A DNA stretch of 42,428 bases from the NCBI GenBank assembly GCA_017829075.1, contig JAGAJA010000100.1, positions 1 to 42,428 on the forward strand, given 5' to 3'. Origin of the DNA: Oscillospiraceae bacterium. GTDB taxonomy: Bacteria > Bacillota_A > Clostridia > Oscillospirales > Ruminococcaceae. Below the pieces are notes generated by a model. It saw only the letters and a list, made by a program, of their open reading frames with translations, was not told where the DNA came from and did no database searches. A program made the translations under genes and the position numbers. Shown piece after piece: positions 1-8,780 of the stretch; the stretch's first letter is position 1, and every line of letters begins with the position of its first letter.

Positions 1-119
1 CACGGCAGATTTCTATGACTTATATCATCTGCGTCGTTACCAAACCTTGAAATACATACAGTATTACTGCGGTTTGGTGCCTAGCATCTGATATAAGTCA
101 TGTACGAAATCTGCTCGTG
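1..119. repeat. Long imperfect inverted repeat (hairpin element)
   Basis: The first ~119 bases form an imperfect inverted repeat. The left arm reads CACGGCAGATTTC, TGACTTATATCA, TCTGC, then ACCAAACC. The right arm carries the complements in reverse order (GGTTTGGT, GCA, TGATATAAGTCA, GAAATCTGC, CGTG) around a ~24-nt centre. The arms differ by a few small indels. It has the form of a short non-autonomous element or a transcribed hairpin. The element starts at the window edge, so its true left end cannot be seen and no target duplication can be tested. Confidence 0.5.
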
Positions 120-140
120 TCCCGGTTTTTAGAGGTTCCC

Positions 141-180
141 AGAAAAGAAAACGGCTCCGCCACAAAAGGGCAGAACCGTT
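141..180 (-). terminator. Rho-independent terminator of the ABC exporter operon
   Basis: Read on the minus strand, 180-169 and 161-150 pair as a 12-bp stem (two G-U pairs) around a short U-rich loop, followed by UUUUCUUUU. It begins 8 bases after the stop codon of the permease gene, so it closes the ABC exporter operon. Confidence 0.85.
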
Positions 181-188
181 GATCTGAA

Positions 189-2939
189 TTATTCAGCGTT
201 TTTGAGCGCTTCGCTTTTAGAAACTCTTGCGACTTTTCTCATCTGCAGCAGAGCCACGACTATGTAGCACCCCAGTCCCGTGAAGAACATCACGGCGTAT
301 GTCGCAGGGGTCACTGAAATCGGAAGATAGCCGGTCATCATAGTGTAGAGATAACCGTTGACGATGGCTTTCATAGCGATATCAATGAACGGTATCGCAA
401 TAACCAGACCGAAAATAACCGCGATCGTAGTGGAAGCAATATACAGTGCTGCTATCTCGCCGCTGCGGAACCCGAGTATCTTCGTCATTGCAATGGACTG
501 GAAATTCCGTTCGATGACCTGTTTGCACAGCACATACACAACGATGACGAAGAACAGCGCTCCGAACCACTTTATCATGTCCATCATGCCGCCCAGTGAA
601 ACCATGAGCTGAGTTGAAAGCTTGGTGTAATCGGAAGCGGTGATTACTGTTGCGACATCGTCCGCGGGCAGTTCTGTCAGTTCAGCGTTGGAGAAATATC
701 CGGTGAAGTATCCGGAATCATTCCCGAATGTGCGGTTGAAGTCCGCGATGTTCATGAATATCGCGAGGGAGGATTCATAATGATAAACTCCCGCTATATC
801 CAGTGTGTAGGAGGTATCGCGCTTATACTTTTCATCAAGCGTTATGCTGCCGCCGTTTCCAAGCCCGAATTTAGCGTTGACACCGGTGGAGACCAGCACT
901 TTTCCCTCCGGTATCTCAGCGGGAACATACTTGCTGTCCTTAGCTATGCCGTAGACTGTAATGCTGTCAGTGAGATATCCGGGCTTTGTATAGTCGTAGG
1001 AAGCCATCGCGAATTTTTCAGCGCCCGCATCGGTGACTTCGGCTGCTTCATCGCAGTCGTAGAGAATATACTGATATTCGCTTATCATGTCGCGAACGAC
1101 GATGTTCTGATAATCGTCCAGCATACGCGGCATCATGTCTCCGAAAGCGATAAGCACTGCGCCGAAGAGTATCCCGACTATCATAACGATATATCCGGGC
1201 AGGTTGGTGAAGAAAATACGCAGGCTGAATCTGGTGCGGAAAGGTATCTTTGTGTTAAGGCGCATAGCCTTTTTATTGCGGTTCTTCCTGAGGTCGTGCC
1301 GCAGAAATTTCAGCGGGCTGAGCTTCAGACGGGAAGTCAGCACCAGCAGATTGATTATCAGCATAAGCACGATGGGAACCACCGTTGAAAGAATAAATGC
1401 CGAAGCGTCCCAGACGGTGTAGTAATCAGTGAGGGAATAGCTTCCGCGGTAGAGTTCAACGCAGTAGTCCTTTATCACGGTGTAGCCGAGGACATTTCCA
1501 ACAACTGCCGCAACAAGCGTTACGACAACGGGAAGCACCATGTAGTGACGGATAAGCTCTCCTTTTGTGAATCCGGAGGCGCGCAGCGTGCCGATGACTC
1601 CCGCTTCCGCGGTGATGGTGTTCGAAATGGTGACGGCGAAAATAAACGCGATGAGCCCTATCATCATGTAGCACATTACCATTGTGCCCGCCTCGTCGCC
1701 GCCGATGTCGTCTATCGAGAATGTGACCGCCTGATTGAGGTAGCGCGGAATGTAGTTATCCACCGCGATTATATCAGTCTTGTCTATTTCCGGTTCGAAC
1801 TCCTCGCCCTCGGGCATGGTGAACTCTGTTCCGTTTATTTCTGCGTCCGCTGCGTCTTCGACTATCCCGAAAAGGAAGTCGTCCAGTTCAGTGGAAAGCT
1901 GGTTTTTTCGGGGTTTTTCTATCTGCGGCAGGTAGTGGTCTGCGAGTTCCTTTTCGTCCGGCATTTCTGGTTCATTTCCGCTCAGTACCGCGCTGGCGGT
2001 GCTTTCGATGAGCGAAAATTCGTAATCGTCCGCGCTTACGGAAAGGTCAGATTTTGAGGGTGCGCTTCCGGTCGTCATGTATATCTGCGTGTACTCCGCA
2101 GCACCCGTCTGCAGTCTTTCGGAGACCTCGGTAAGCTTGCTTTTTATCGCTTCTTCGTACAGGTCTGCATATTCTTTTCCCGCAGTTTCCAGCTTGTCGG
2201 TCAGCACTTCAACCTGGGCTTTTACTATCTCTTCGCCATAGTCGGTCAGTTCGTCCTTTACCACGTCCAGGAACTTGTCAGAGCGCTCCGCAGCTTCGAT
2301 ATCGTCGGCGGGAGCCGTGTTGTACAGCCATGCGTAATTGTATTTCAGCTTCCTGCTTCCGAGCATGTTTATTCCGGATTCGGACATTACCGCAACGGAA
2401 AAATGAACTGAATCGAACATGGAGTCGGTGTTGCTTTCAAACAGCGTGCTGTAATCCGGCAGAGCGATGAATCCCGTGATATTGAGCGTTCTGCCGTCAA
2501 GATTTATCGTATCTCCAACCGAAATATCATTATTTTTCGCGAAAACGCGGTCGATGGCTATTTCGTTTTCAGCAGATGGAAGTTTTCCGCTGAGCAAGCA
2601 GGGAATATTTATTCCATCGTCAGAATGATAAACGCGGATAACCGCGCCTATGTCGTCCGCTGATTCATCGTAGTAGAAATTATCGTACAGCTTCATTGCA
2701 CCCTTTTCTTCGAATACGGTGCGGATATCATCGGGAAGCGGTTTGTCAAATGTGATGTGGCCGTCCTCAAGGGTGTATTTTTCGAAGCTGTCGTAGTATG
2801 CCTTTTTCAGGCTTTCGTTGGATACTCTCATGCCCGAGCATATCGAAATAAGCAGCACCATCAGAATGAATATCGCTGCGTACTTCGCCCAGTCCTTTGC
2901 AAGTTTCCGCGGAAGACGTCTGTTAAGCGGATTTCTCAT
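189..2939 (-). CDS. FtsX/MacB-family ABC transporter permease
   Basis: This is a 916-residue integral membrane permease, the partner of the ATPase encoded just upstream. One membrane segment lies near residues 20-38, then a ~370-residue extracytoplasmic domain with charged, helix-prone coiled-coil-like stretches (about 230-390). Three membrane helices follow at about 418-540, a second transition near 585-605, another outside domain, and three C-terminal helices (about 785-905). Two FtsX-like blocks with large outside domains are typical of Firmicute MacB-type exporters linked to export or sensing of peptides and antimicrobials. The substrate cannot be told from sequence. The gene starts 12 bases after the ATPase stop, is co-transcribed with it, and ends at a clear terminator. 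Confidence 0.9.
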   Translation of the reverse strand: MRNPLNRRLPRKLAKDWAKYAAIFILMVLLISICSGMRVSNESLKKAYYDSFEKYTLEDGHITFDKPLPDDIRTVFEEKGAMKLYDNFYYDESADDIGAVIRVYHSDDGINIPCLLSGKLPSAENEIAIDRVFAKNNDISVGDTINLDGRTLNITGFIALPDYSTLFESNTDSMFDSVHFSVAVMSESGINMLGSRKLKYNYAWLYNTAPADDIEAAERSDKFLDVVKDELTDYGEEIVKAQVEVLTDKLETAGKEYADLYEEAIKSKLTEVSERLQTGAAEYTQIYMTTGSAPSKSDLSVSADDYEFSLIESTASAVLSGNEPEMPDEKELADHYLPQIEKPRKNQLSTELDDFLFGIVEDAADAEINGTEFTMPEGEEFEPEIDKTDIIAVDNYIPRYLNQAVTFSIDDIGGDEAGTMVMCYMMIGLIAFIFAVTISNTITAEAGVIGTLRASGFTKGELIRHYMVLPVVVTLVAAVVGNVLGYTVIKDYCVELYRGSYSLTDYYTVWDASAFILSTVVPIVLMLIINLLVLTSRLKLSPLKFLRHDLRKNRNKKAMRLNTKIPFRTRFSLRIFFTNLPGYIVMIVGILFGAVLIAFGDMMPRMLDDYQNIVVRDMISEYQYILYDCDEAAEVTDAGAEKFAMASYDYTKPGYLTDSITVYGIAKDSKYVPAEIPEGKVLVSTGVNAKFGLGNGGSITLDEKYKRDTSYTLDIAGVYHYESSLAIFMNIADFNRTFGNDSGYFTGYFSNAELTELPADDVATVITASDYTKLSTQLMVSLGGMMDMIKWFGALFFVIVVYVLCKQVIERNFQSIAMTKILGFRSGEIAALYIASTTIAVIFGLVIAIPFIDIAMKAIVNGYLYTMMTGYLPISVTPATYAVMFFTGLGCYIVVALLQMRKVARVSKSEALKNAE

Positions 2940-2951
2940 CGTTGACCTCCA

Positions 2952-3650
2952 TTACCATTCCAGCTCGTTGGCGGTGAGCTTATGCTCGTTGGTGACTATC
3001 TTCCTAATCATACCGTCGCGAAGCTTTACTACCTTGTCTGCCATGTCCTTTATAGCTTCGTTGTGAGTGACCATGATGATGGTGGTATTGTACTTCTTGT
3101 TGACTGTCTCAATGAGCCGCAGTATTTCCTTGGAGGTGTTGTAGTCAAGCGCGCCGGTAGGCTCGTCGCACAGCAGGATATCAGGGTTCTTGACTATCGC
3201 GCGGCCTATTGAGCATCTCTGCTGCTGGCCGCCCGAAAGCTGGGACGGAAGCTTGTGGCGGTGTTCGTAGAGGCCGAGGGTCTTCAGGATATCGTCAACG
3301 TCCAGCGGATGGTCGCTGAGGTAGGCGCCGGCTTCCACGTTCTCTTTTATGTTGAGGTTGGGAATCAGGTTGTACATCTGGAATATGTAGCCGAGGTGTC
3401 TGCGGCGGTAGTCCGTGAGCGCCTTTTCACGCATGTTCTCTATCTTCTCGCCGCCGATGGAAATGTAGCCGCTGTCTGCGTCGTCAATGCCGCCGATGAT
3501 GTTCAGCAGGGTGGATTTGCCGCTGCCTGACGGTCCGAGAAGAACGCAGAATTCTCCTTTCTCGACCCCGAAACTTATTCCTTTCAGTACGTCTACACGG
3601 TTTTCGCCTGTGCCGTAGCTCTTTCTGATGCCGCTTATCTCAATAAACAT
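2952..3650 (-). CDS. MacB/LolD-type ABC transporter ATP-binding protein
   Basis: This is a ~232-residue nucleotide-binding subunit. It has Walker [10 protein letters not shown], signature LSGGQQQR, Walker [13 protein letters not shown] and a switch histidine in MVTHNE, all in the MacB/LolD order. I start it at the ATG at 3650 because AGAAAGGA lies about 8 bases upstream. The frame stays open to 3689, but that longer start has no good ribosome site and would run into the operator. It pairs with the FtsX-type permease downstream. Expression should be driven by the perfect promoter and operator just upstream. Confidence 0.92.
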   Translation of the reverse strand: MFIEISGIRKSYGTGENRVDVLKGISFGVEKGEFCVLLGPSGSGKSTLLNIIGGIDDADSGYISIGGEKIENMREKALTDYRRRHLGYIFQMYNLIPNLNIKENVEAGAYLSDHPLDVDDILKTLGLYEHRHKLPSQLSGGQQQRCSIGRAIVKNPDILLCDEPTGALDYNTSKEILRLIETVNKKYNTTIIMVTHNEAIKDMADKVVKLRDGMIRKIVTNEHKLTANELEW

Positions 3651-3690
3651 GACCGCAGTTCCTTTCTTAATCACCATTATCAGATACAAA

Positions 3691-3739
3691 TGAACGATTG
3701 TTCATATATTCATTATACTAAAAAATAAACGGTTGTCAA
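3691..3739 (-). promoter_or_regulatory. Sigma-A promoter with TetR-like operator for the ABC exporter
   Basis: On the minus strand TTGACA (3739-3734), a 16-bp spacer and TATAAT (3717-3712) form a consensus promoter. Just downstream, covering the likely start site, is the near-perfect palindrome TGAACGATTGTTCA (3691-3704; one mismatched pair, extended by A/T on both sides). Its position and form match operators of TetR-family repressors. No TetR gene is in the window. Confidence 0.75.
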
Positions 3740-3865
3740 TAGATTTTGGCACAAAAAGACTGCATAGAGTTCTGATTTGTATAACTGCACAATAAGTTAG
3801 CGCGAACTAACGAGCCTGAATAGTCAATATCACAATAAAAATTTCCGCTTTTTTGCCCCAAAAGT

Positions 3866-4095
3866 TAGTAGACGGATTATACAACGGCGCAAAGGGAATA
3901 AAGCTGGTTTCCATTGCGGAAAGAATGGGCGTCACCAAGCTCAGCGTATTCCGTGCGGCGAAACTGCTCGAACAGGACGGCTGCATTCAGCTGGACGAAA
4001 AAAGATGGTAATCACGCGGTTCGGCTACGAACAGCTTGAAAAATACCGCGTACTCATAGCGTGGCTCGGGAATCACTTTGAAAGAAACTTTATTT
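3866..4095 (+). pseudogene. Remnant of a DtxR/MntR-family regulator
   Basis: From 3868 one frame encodes a winged-helix segment containing IKLVSIAERMGVTKLSVFRA and AKLLEQDGCIQL, the signature of a DtxR-type HTH, and then stops at TAA. Adding one base to the A-run at 3998-4003 continues the protein as MVITRFGYEQLEKY and RVLIAWLGNHF, matching the next helices of the family. No start codon or N-terminal part is present and the dimerisation/metal domain is lost. It is therefore 5'-truncated and frameshifted. It is not clear whether it once controlled the neighbouring exporter. Confidence 0.6.
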
Positions 4096-4223
4096 ATACA
4101 TGGAAGCCGGAACGGATATATCCGGTGGTTCTCCGCTTTCTGTTGCGTAAAAGTTTGATTATACGAAATTGACAGTGTTGTAATTACACAAGTTTTACTT
4201 CTCTTTTCATCTTCGTTACTATA

Positions 4224-4279
4224 CTAAGGCAACACCGCACAAAATCCAATAAATGGTCTTTTGTGCGGTGTTGCCCTAA
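4224..4279. mobile_element. 48-bp MITE-like palindrome with CTAA target duplication
   Basis: GGCAACACCGCACAAAA (4228-4244) and its exact reverse complement (4259-4275) form a 17-bp perfect inverted repeat around a 14-bp centre. Both sides are flanked by CTAA (4224-4227 and 4276-4279), the YTAR-type 4-bp duplication made by IS5-group transposases. The outer sequence GGCAACAC(C/T)GCACAA recurs at the end of the IS5-like element near 41663. The right-hand CTAA contains the eutC stop codon (TAG on the minus strand), and the hairpin may now act as the terminator of the eut operon. Confidence 0.75.
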
Positions 4280-5073
4280 ATTTTCAGTCCGTAGCCGCTG
4301 GTTTTCTGCTCCAGCATTGCTTTCATTATATCCGCAATGTTTGCGGCGGCTTCCGCGGGAGGCATTCCCACACGGCTAATGTTAGCGACCACCGTGTAGT
4401 CTGATTCCAGCATGTTGTAGCCCGCGTTGTACGCCATGTACGCCGACATGCTCTGCGACGTCAGCAGCCCAGGGCGTTCACCGATGAGCACACAGGTGAC
4501 TTTCGGGTGAAGCAGTTCCGCGACCGTCCGGACTGTATTCACACGGCAGTAGCGCACGAAGAACGGGGTTCCCACCGTTATCCCCTCATATTCCAGCGCC
4601 GCGCAGATGGTGGGGTACATTGTCGGCACGTTGGCTTCAACGGACGGCGAACACAGTCCGTCGCCTATGAATATCTGAACGTCAGGCTCATGAACGCAGC
4701 GCTCTGAAATGATCTTCTGCGTTTCATCGTCAAACAGCCTGCCGAGATCCGGACGCGTCAGCATGTCGTACTTATTACGGCATTTCGTGCGTATCTCGAA
4801 TAACCCCAGCCGCTTTACAACGTCCTCCGGGACTTCCATCATGACCGCATTGGCGGCTGAGTACTGATCCGCCTGGAATCGCAGCGCAGCTGCCGTATGA
4901 TACCGCGCGCCTGCATGACCTATCCCGACCCGCGCCGGAGTAGCTTTTTTATACTGCATGAAAAGCTCTGAATTATTTTCAGTATCTCGCTCGCTGAACT
5001 GCTGCATAGGCACTGCAGTGAGGTCGATATCCAGTATGTCTGTCCTGCCGTCTGTAGTGAATGGTCTGCTCAT
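4276..5073 (-). CDS. eutC: Ethanolamine ammonia-lyase small subunit
   Basis: This is a 265-residue EutC, the small subunit of adenosylcobalamin-dependent ethanolamine ammonia-lyase, which with EutB converts ethanolamine to acetaldehyde and ammonia. Recognisable family segments include PARVGIGHAGARYHTAAALRF, the IFIGDGLCSPSVEA region, PTMYPTICAALEYEG and VCVLIGERPGL-like CVLIGERPGL. It is shorter than the ~295 residues of enterobacterial EutC, mainly at the N-terminus. The start overlaps the eutB stop by 4 bases and follows GGGGGGAAC. The stop codon lies inside the target duplication of a 48-bp inserted palindrome, so the last residues may have been altered by that insertion. Confidence 0.93.
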   Translation of the reverse strand: MSRPFTTDGRTDILDIDLTAVPMQQFSERDTENNSELFMQYKKATPARVGIGHAGARYHTAAALRFQADQYSAANAVMMEVPEDVVKRLGLFEIRTKCRNKYDMLTRPDLGRLFDDETQKIISERCVHEPDVQIFIGDGLCSPSVEANVPTMYPTICAALEYEGITVGTPFFVRYCRVNTVRTVAELLHPKVTCVLIGERPGLLTSQSMSAYMAYNAGYNMLESDYTVVANISRVGMPPAEAAANIADIMKAMLEQKTSGYGLKI

Positions 5074-6446
5074 TGTGTTCCCCCCTGTCCGAATATTGTG
5101 AGATCTCCGGCTTTCTCTCCAAGCCTGCCGTTATGCAGAATGCCTAATTTCTCCGCCCAGATCTCAAACTCGCGTATCGGGTGAAGTCCCAGCATCTCGC
5201 GCACCGCCTGCGGGTCGTGGAAACCGGTGGACTGATACATAAGCATAACATCGTCACCCTGTGGCAGCCCCATGACATATGTGCAGCCGGCAGATGCCAT
5301 TATAGTTATAAGATTGTCCATATCGCTCTGGTCGGCCTGCATATGGTTCGTATAGCAACAGTCACAGCCCATCGGCAGACCGTGGAGTTTTCCGCAGAAA
5401 ACGTCCTCCAGCGCCGCACGGATAACCTGTCTGCCGTCATAGAGATACTCGGGTCCCATGAAGCCCACCACAGTGTTCACGAGAAACGGGTGATAATGCC
5501 GTGCAAGACCGTAGCAGCGGGACTCCATAGTCTGCTGGTCGGTGCCGTGGTGCGAAGACGATGACAGTTCCGAAGCCTGACCGGTCTCGAAATACATGTA
5601 GTCCGGTCCCTCGGATTTCGCAAGTTCCTCCATCATCTGCAGTGCATCGCTGAGCATTCCCGCGCTTGTGCCGAAGGACTCCAGCGCTTTCTGCGAACCT
5701 GCGATGGACTGAAAGCAAAGATCTATAGGCGCTCCCGCCTGCGCTGCTTTCATCTGCGTGGAAACATGTGAAAGCACGCATATCTGCGTTGGTATCTCAA
5801 ATCTCTGCCGGACTTCATACAGCAGTTCCAGCACGGCGGTCGTACTGTTCACGGTGTCTATTGCCGGATTCAGTCCGAGCACAGCGTCTCCACAGGCGTA
5901 ACTCAGACCCTCGAAAAGAGATGAAGTTATTCCGCGCACATTGTCAGTCGGGTGATTCGGCTGCAGTCGGGACGAGAATATCCCGCGCCCGCCGATAGTC
6001 GTGTTGCAGTGGGCGTGAACCTCTATCTTGTTTGCGGCATACATCAGATCAAGATTTCCCATCAGCTTTGCGACGGCGGCTATCACCTCGCTGGTAAGTC
6101 CGCACGAGACCTCCAGCAGCTTTGCCGATGTCGCGTCATAGGACAGTATCCAGTCACGCAGTTCCGCTATAGTCATGCCCTTAACGCTGCCGTACTGCGC
6201 CATGTCAAGATCGTCCTGGATTATCCTTGTTACCTCGTCCTCCTCGTAAGGCACGGACGGATTTTCGCGGATATCCTTTACCGTAAGCTCCGACAGCACC
6301 AGCTTTGCCGCCATGCGCTCCTGCGCGGACTGCGCCGCCAGTCCCGCCAGCACATCGCCGGATTTCGGCTCGTTCGCCTTTGCAAGGACTTCTTTCACTG
6401 AGCCAAACTGAAATGTCTTTCCGTAAAGTGTGCAACTGAGTTTCAT
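5070..6446 (-). CDS. eutB: Ethanolamine ammonia-lyase large subunit
   Basis: This is a 458-residue catalytic subunit (family length ~453). It forms the TIM barrel that binds ethanolamine and the cobalamin cofactor. Expected active-site motifs are present: SSRLQPNHPTDN (Arg and Gln that bind substrate), GLNPAID (Asn), YFETGQASELS (Glu) and GCDCCYTNHMQADQ (Asp). It is preceded by AGGGTGGG, sits 14 bases after eutA, and overlaps eutC by 4 bases, as expected for a coupled complex. No acetaldehyde dehydrogenase or microcompartment shell genes are adjacent, so the acetaldehyde must be handled elsewhere or ethanolamine is used mainly for nitrogen. Confidence 0.96.
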   Translation of the reverse strand: MKLSCTLYGKTFQFGSVKEVLAKANEPKSGDVLAGLAAQSAQERMAAKLVLSELTVKDIRENPSVPYEEDEVTRIIQDDLDMAQYGSVKGMTIAELRDWILSYDATSAKLLEVSCGLTSEVIAAVAKLMGNLDLMYAANKIEVHAHCNTTIGGRGIFSSRLQPNHPTDNVRGITSSLFEGLSYACGDAVLGLNPAIDTVNSTTAVLELLYEVRQRFEIPTQICVLSHVSTQMKAAQAGAPIDLCFQSIAGSQKALESFGTSAGMLSDALQMMEELAKSEGPDYMYFETGQASELSSSSHHGTDQQTMESRCYGLARHYHPFLVNTVVGFMGPEYLYDGRQVIRAALEDVFCGKLHGLPMGCDCCYTNHMQADQSDMDNLITIMASAGCTYVMGLPQGDDVMLMYQSTGFHDPQAVREMLGLHPIREFEIWAEKLGILHNGRLGEKAGDLTIFGQGGTQ

Positions 6447-6460
6447 TTCCCACCCTGCCT

Positions 6461-7879
6461 TTATCTGAATATCAGCGTTTTTACCACCGCCGGCACGACT
6501 TTTCCGCCGGAGATAGGTTCGCCTATGTCTATGAAATCGCCATCGCCGCAGGTTATCCCGTCAACGCATATCATGGGATATCCGCGCTCAAGCCGGCGTT
6601 TCAGCGCCTGTCCCAGCACTTTCGCCATGTCCTCAGCTATGATAATGATAAGAGGTCTGCCAAGTTCCCGGGAAGCATGCGAAAGTTCCTTCGCAAGCTG
6701 TTCTATATCCCCGAATCCGGGGTCATGCAGCCCGTTGAACGACACGGCTATCCTCCCCTGTGAGTCAGGCTGACCGTGATCGTGCAGAGCCGCCAGGAGA
6801 CGTTCCCCGCAGCTAGGGATATCCTCCGCGCGGGTAAGTTCCAGATGCAGAACCGGGATACTCTTCATCGGAAATACGCAGCTGCGATACTCTATCGTGC
6901 TTCCCGAAAGCTCTATCGTGCAGTTACCTGCGCCTATTACCGTAGCCCGCATGGTCTCCGCAGAGGGAACGACTTTCCCGCTGCTGAAAAACTCTGAATC
7001 CCGGAGCACCCTCCCGAAAATCACGCCCAGGTCGCCGAATGCGAAGTCATCACCGTCGTTGTAGATACAATCCGCAACGCCGCCTGAGAACGTGAATATA
7101 TCCGGTTTTACACTGATAGAATGGTCGGTCGCCATGAAATCAGTGGCGGACTGTGCAGGCGCAAGTCCCACTGCGGAAAGCAATACCCCGCACATCAGAC
7201 CGCATATCTGTTCCGCGATCCTGACGTTCAGACGCCCGCCGACTGCTATTGAAATACCGTTCATCTCGCACAGGCGCTGGAGTTTTCCGGCGATATATTC
7301 GATATTTCCGGAATTGTCCACACGGATAAGCCGCCCGCCTATGTCAAAGCAGCCGGTGGAGACGACTTCCCCGCCCCGGAAGCACGCTATATTCGTGGTA
7401 CCGCCGCCGATATCGAGATTACAGCATATTTTCCCGAGGTATTCCGGTCTGCCGGAAAGCTCCATGCAGCCAGCGCCCTTTCCCGCGAGCACCGATTCTA
7501 GGTCGGGACCCGCAGAGGTCACTACAAAGTCTCCGGCTATGCTGGATATCTCCTCGCATATTCGCCGGGCATTCGCCTTTCGGGAACTTTCGCCGGTTAT
7601 CATAACAGCACCGGTGTCGATGTCACCGGGGGTAAATCCGGCTGCGGAATACTCCTGCTCTATCATCTCACGCACGCGTACTGCGTCTATCTCCTCGAAG
7701 CCTTTCAGCGGCGTGAAGAATATCCGGCTGCGGTAAAGCACCTGCTTGTCCGTGACCTCTATCTTTGAAGCCATACCGAAACCGCTTGTGTCTTTCAGCG
7801 TCAGCCGGGAGAATACAAGCTGGGTCGTTGTGGTGCCGATGTCTATGCCTACGCTGGTAAGCGTTTCAGTTTCGTTCAC
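6461..7879 (-). CDS. eutA: Ethanolamine ammonia-lyase reactivating factor
   Basis: This is a 472-residue EutA, an actin/Hsp70-fold ATPase that removes damaged cobalamin from ethanolamine ammonia-lyase so that it can bind fresh coenzyme. The N-terminal phosphate loop SVGIDIGTTTTQLVF and the second nucleotide loop CNLDIGGGTTNIACF (about residues 150-165) are clear. The start is GTG at 7879, preceded by GGGGGAAGC. An upstream ATG is not available without a worse ribosome site. It follows the hydrolase gene by 21 bases and precedes eutB by 14, so it belongs to the same long operon. Confidence 0.93.
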   Translation of the reverse strand: MNETETLTSVGIDIGTTTTQLVFSRLTLKDTSGFGMASKIEVTDKQVLYRSRIFFTPLKGFEEIDAVRVREMIEQEYSAAGFTPGDIDTGAVMITGESSRKANARRICEEISSIAGDFVVTSAGPDLESVLAGKGAGCMELSGRPEYLGKICCNLDIGGGTTNIACFRGGEVVSTGCFDIGGRLIRVDNSGNIEYIAGKLQRLCEMNGISIAVGGRLNVRIAEQICGLMCGVLLSAVGLAPAQSATDFMATDHSISVKPDIFTFSGGVADCIYNDGDDFAFGDLGVIFGRVLRDSEFFSSGKVVPSAETMRATVIGAGNCTIELSGSTIEYRSCVFPMKSIPVLHLELTRAEDIPSCGERLLAALHDHGQPDSQGRIAVSFNGLHDPGFGDIEQLAKELSHASRELGRPLIIIIAEDMAKVLGQALKRRLERGYPMICVDGITCGDGDFIDIGEPISGGKVVPAVVKTLIFR

Positions 7880-7900
7880 TGCGCTTCCCCCAATATTACT

Positions 7901-8779
7901 TTATTCGTGCTCCGACATGAACTGCTCCACCGTGAGGTTGTACTTGTCCTTGTTCTCCACATGGCACAGGTGGGTACCCGGGAAAAGCTCCCAGCGGCAG
8001 TCCGGGATATTGTCAAGAAGCTGCTTTGATATCACCGGAGAAGCCTCGTCCGCCCTGCCGGAGGTAACAAGCACCGGGACCTTTATTTCACCCAGGCGGT
8101 CGGAATAATCCCAGCCCTGAAGATTTCCGGTAACGACATACTCGCTTTCGCCCCATGTCAAAGTGTAGGATTCGCCCATCTGGTCGAACGAGCGCGAAAC
8201 ATATTCAGGATAGGGCGACAGGCTGCACACATGTCGGCGGTAATACTCAGCGGAGGCTCTCTGCGCTTCCGGCGTGGAATAATCCCTGGTTCTTGCGGCT
8301 TCCGCGAGCGCGTCCTGCATATCCTGCGGCATGAAGCTTATCAGACGCTGCGCTTCCTCGACCCACAGCGGGATAGAAGCCGGGCTGCTGGCGATGACAG
8401 CGCTTGCAACGCCCTCCGGCTTGCGGTTTATAAGATACTGTATAGCCAGCATTCCGCCCCAGGATTGTCCCAGCAGATGTATCCTGTCCAGCCCCAGCGC
8501 CTTGCGGACTACACCCAGTTCTTCCTCCCACAGTTCCGCGCACCAGAGGTCAGGGTGCGAACCTTCCGGGCGGGACTTTCCGCAGCCAAGCTGGTCGTAA
8601 TATACTACCGCTCTGCCGTACTTTTCAGCGATTCCGTCCAGCGATTCGAGATAGTCATGGGCGCAGCCGGGGCCGCCGTGCAGCGCCAGCAGCGGTAGCT
8701 TTCCGTCAGCGCACTCCCCCGCTATTCTGTAATAAGTCTTGTATCCCTTAAAATCAATATATCCCTCTTGAATTTTCAT
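7901..8779 (-). CDS. Prolyl-iminopeptidase-like alpha/beta hydrolase, copy 2
   Basis: This is a 292-residue alpha/beta hydrolase of the S33 prolyl iminopeptidase type. The oxyanion-hole motif HGGPG is at about 34-38, YYDQLGCGKS follows, the nucleophile elbow GQSWGG has Ser near 106, and a late Asp and His (FPGTHLCHVE) complete the triad. I start at the ATG at 8779 behind GGAGGAG; the longer open frame to 8842 would lie inside the upstream gene. It is a close tandem paralogue of that gene (one base between stop and start). S33 enzymes usually release N-terminal proline, but relatives hydrolyse other amides. The location between a peptide importer and eutABC allows an aminoacyl- or acyl-ethanolamide substrate; that is inference. 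Confidence 0.9.
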   Translation of the reverse strand: MKIQEGYIDFKGYKTYYRIAGECADGKLPLLALHGGPGCAHDYLESLDGIAEKYGRAVVYYDQLGCGKSRPEGSHPDLWCAELWEEELGVVRKALGLDRIHLLGQSWGGMLAIQYLINRKPEGVASAVIASSPASIPLWVEEAQRLISFMPQDMQDALAEAARTRDYSTPEAQRASAEYYRRHVCSLSPYPEYVSRSFDQMGESYTLTWGESEYVVTGNLQGWDYSDRLGEIKVPVLVTSGRADEASPVISKQLLDNIPDCRWELFPGTHLCHVENKDKYNLTVEQFMSEHE

Positions 8780-8780
8780 A

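Noticed and set aside
4165..4190. TGTTGTAATTACAC palindrome as an operator
   Set aside because: The core TGTAATTACA-like symmetry is imperfect in context and no intact gene or promoter lies beside it.
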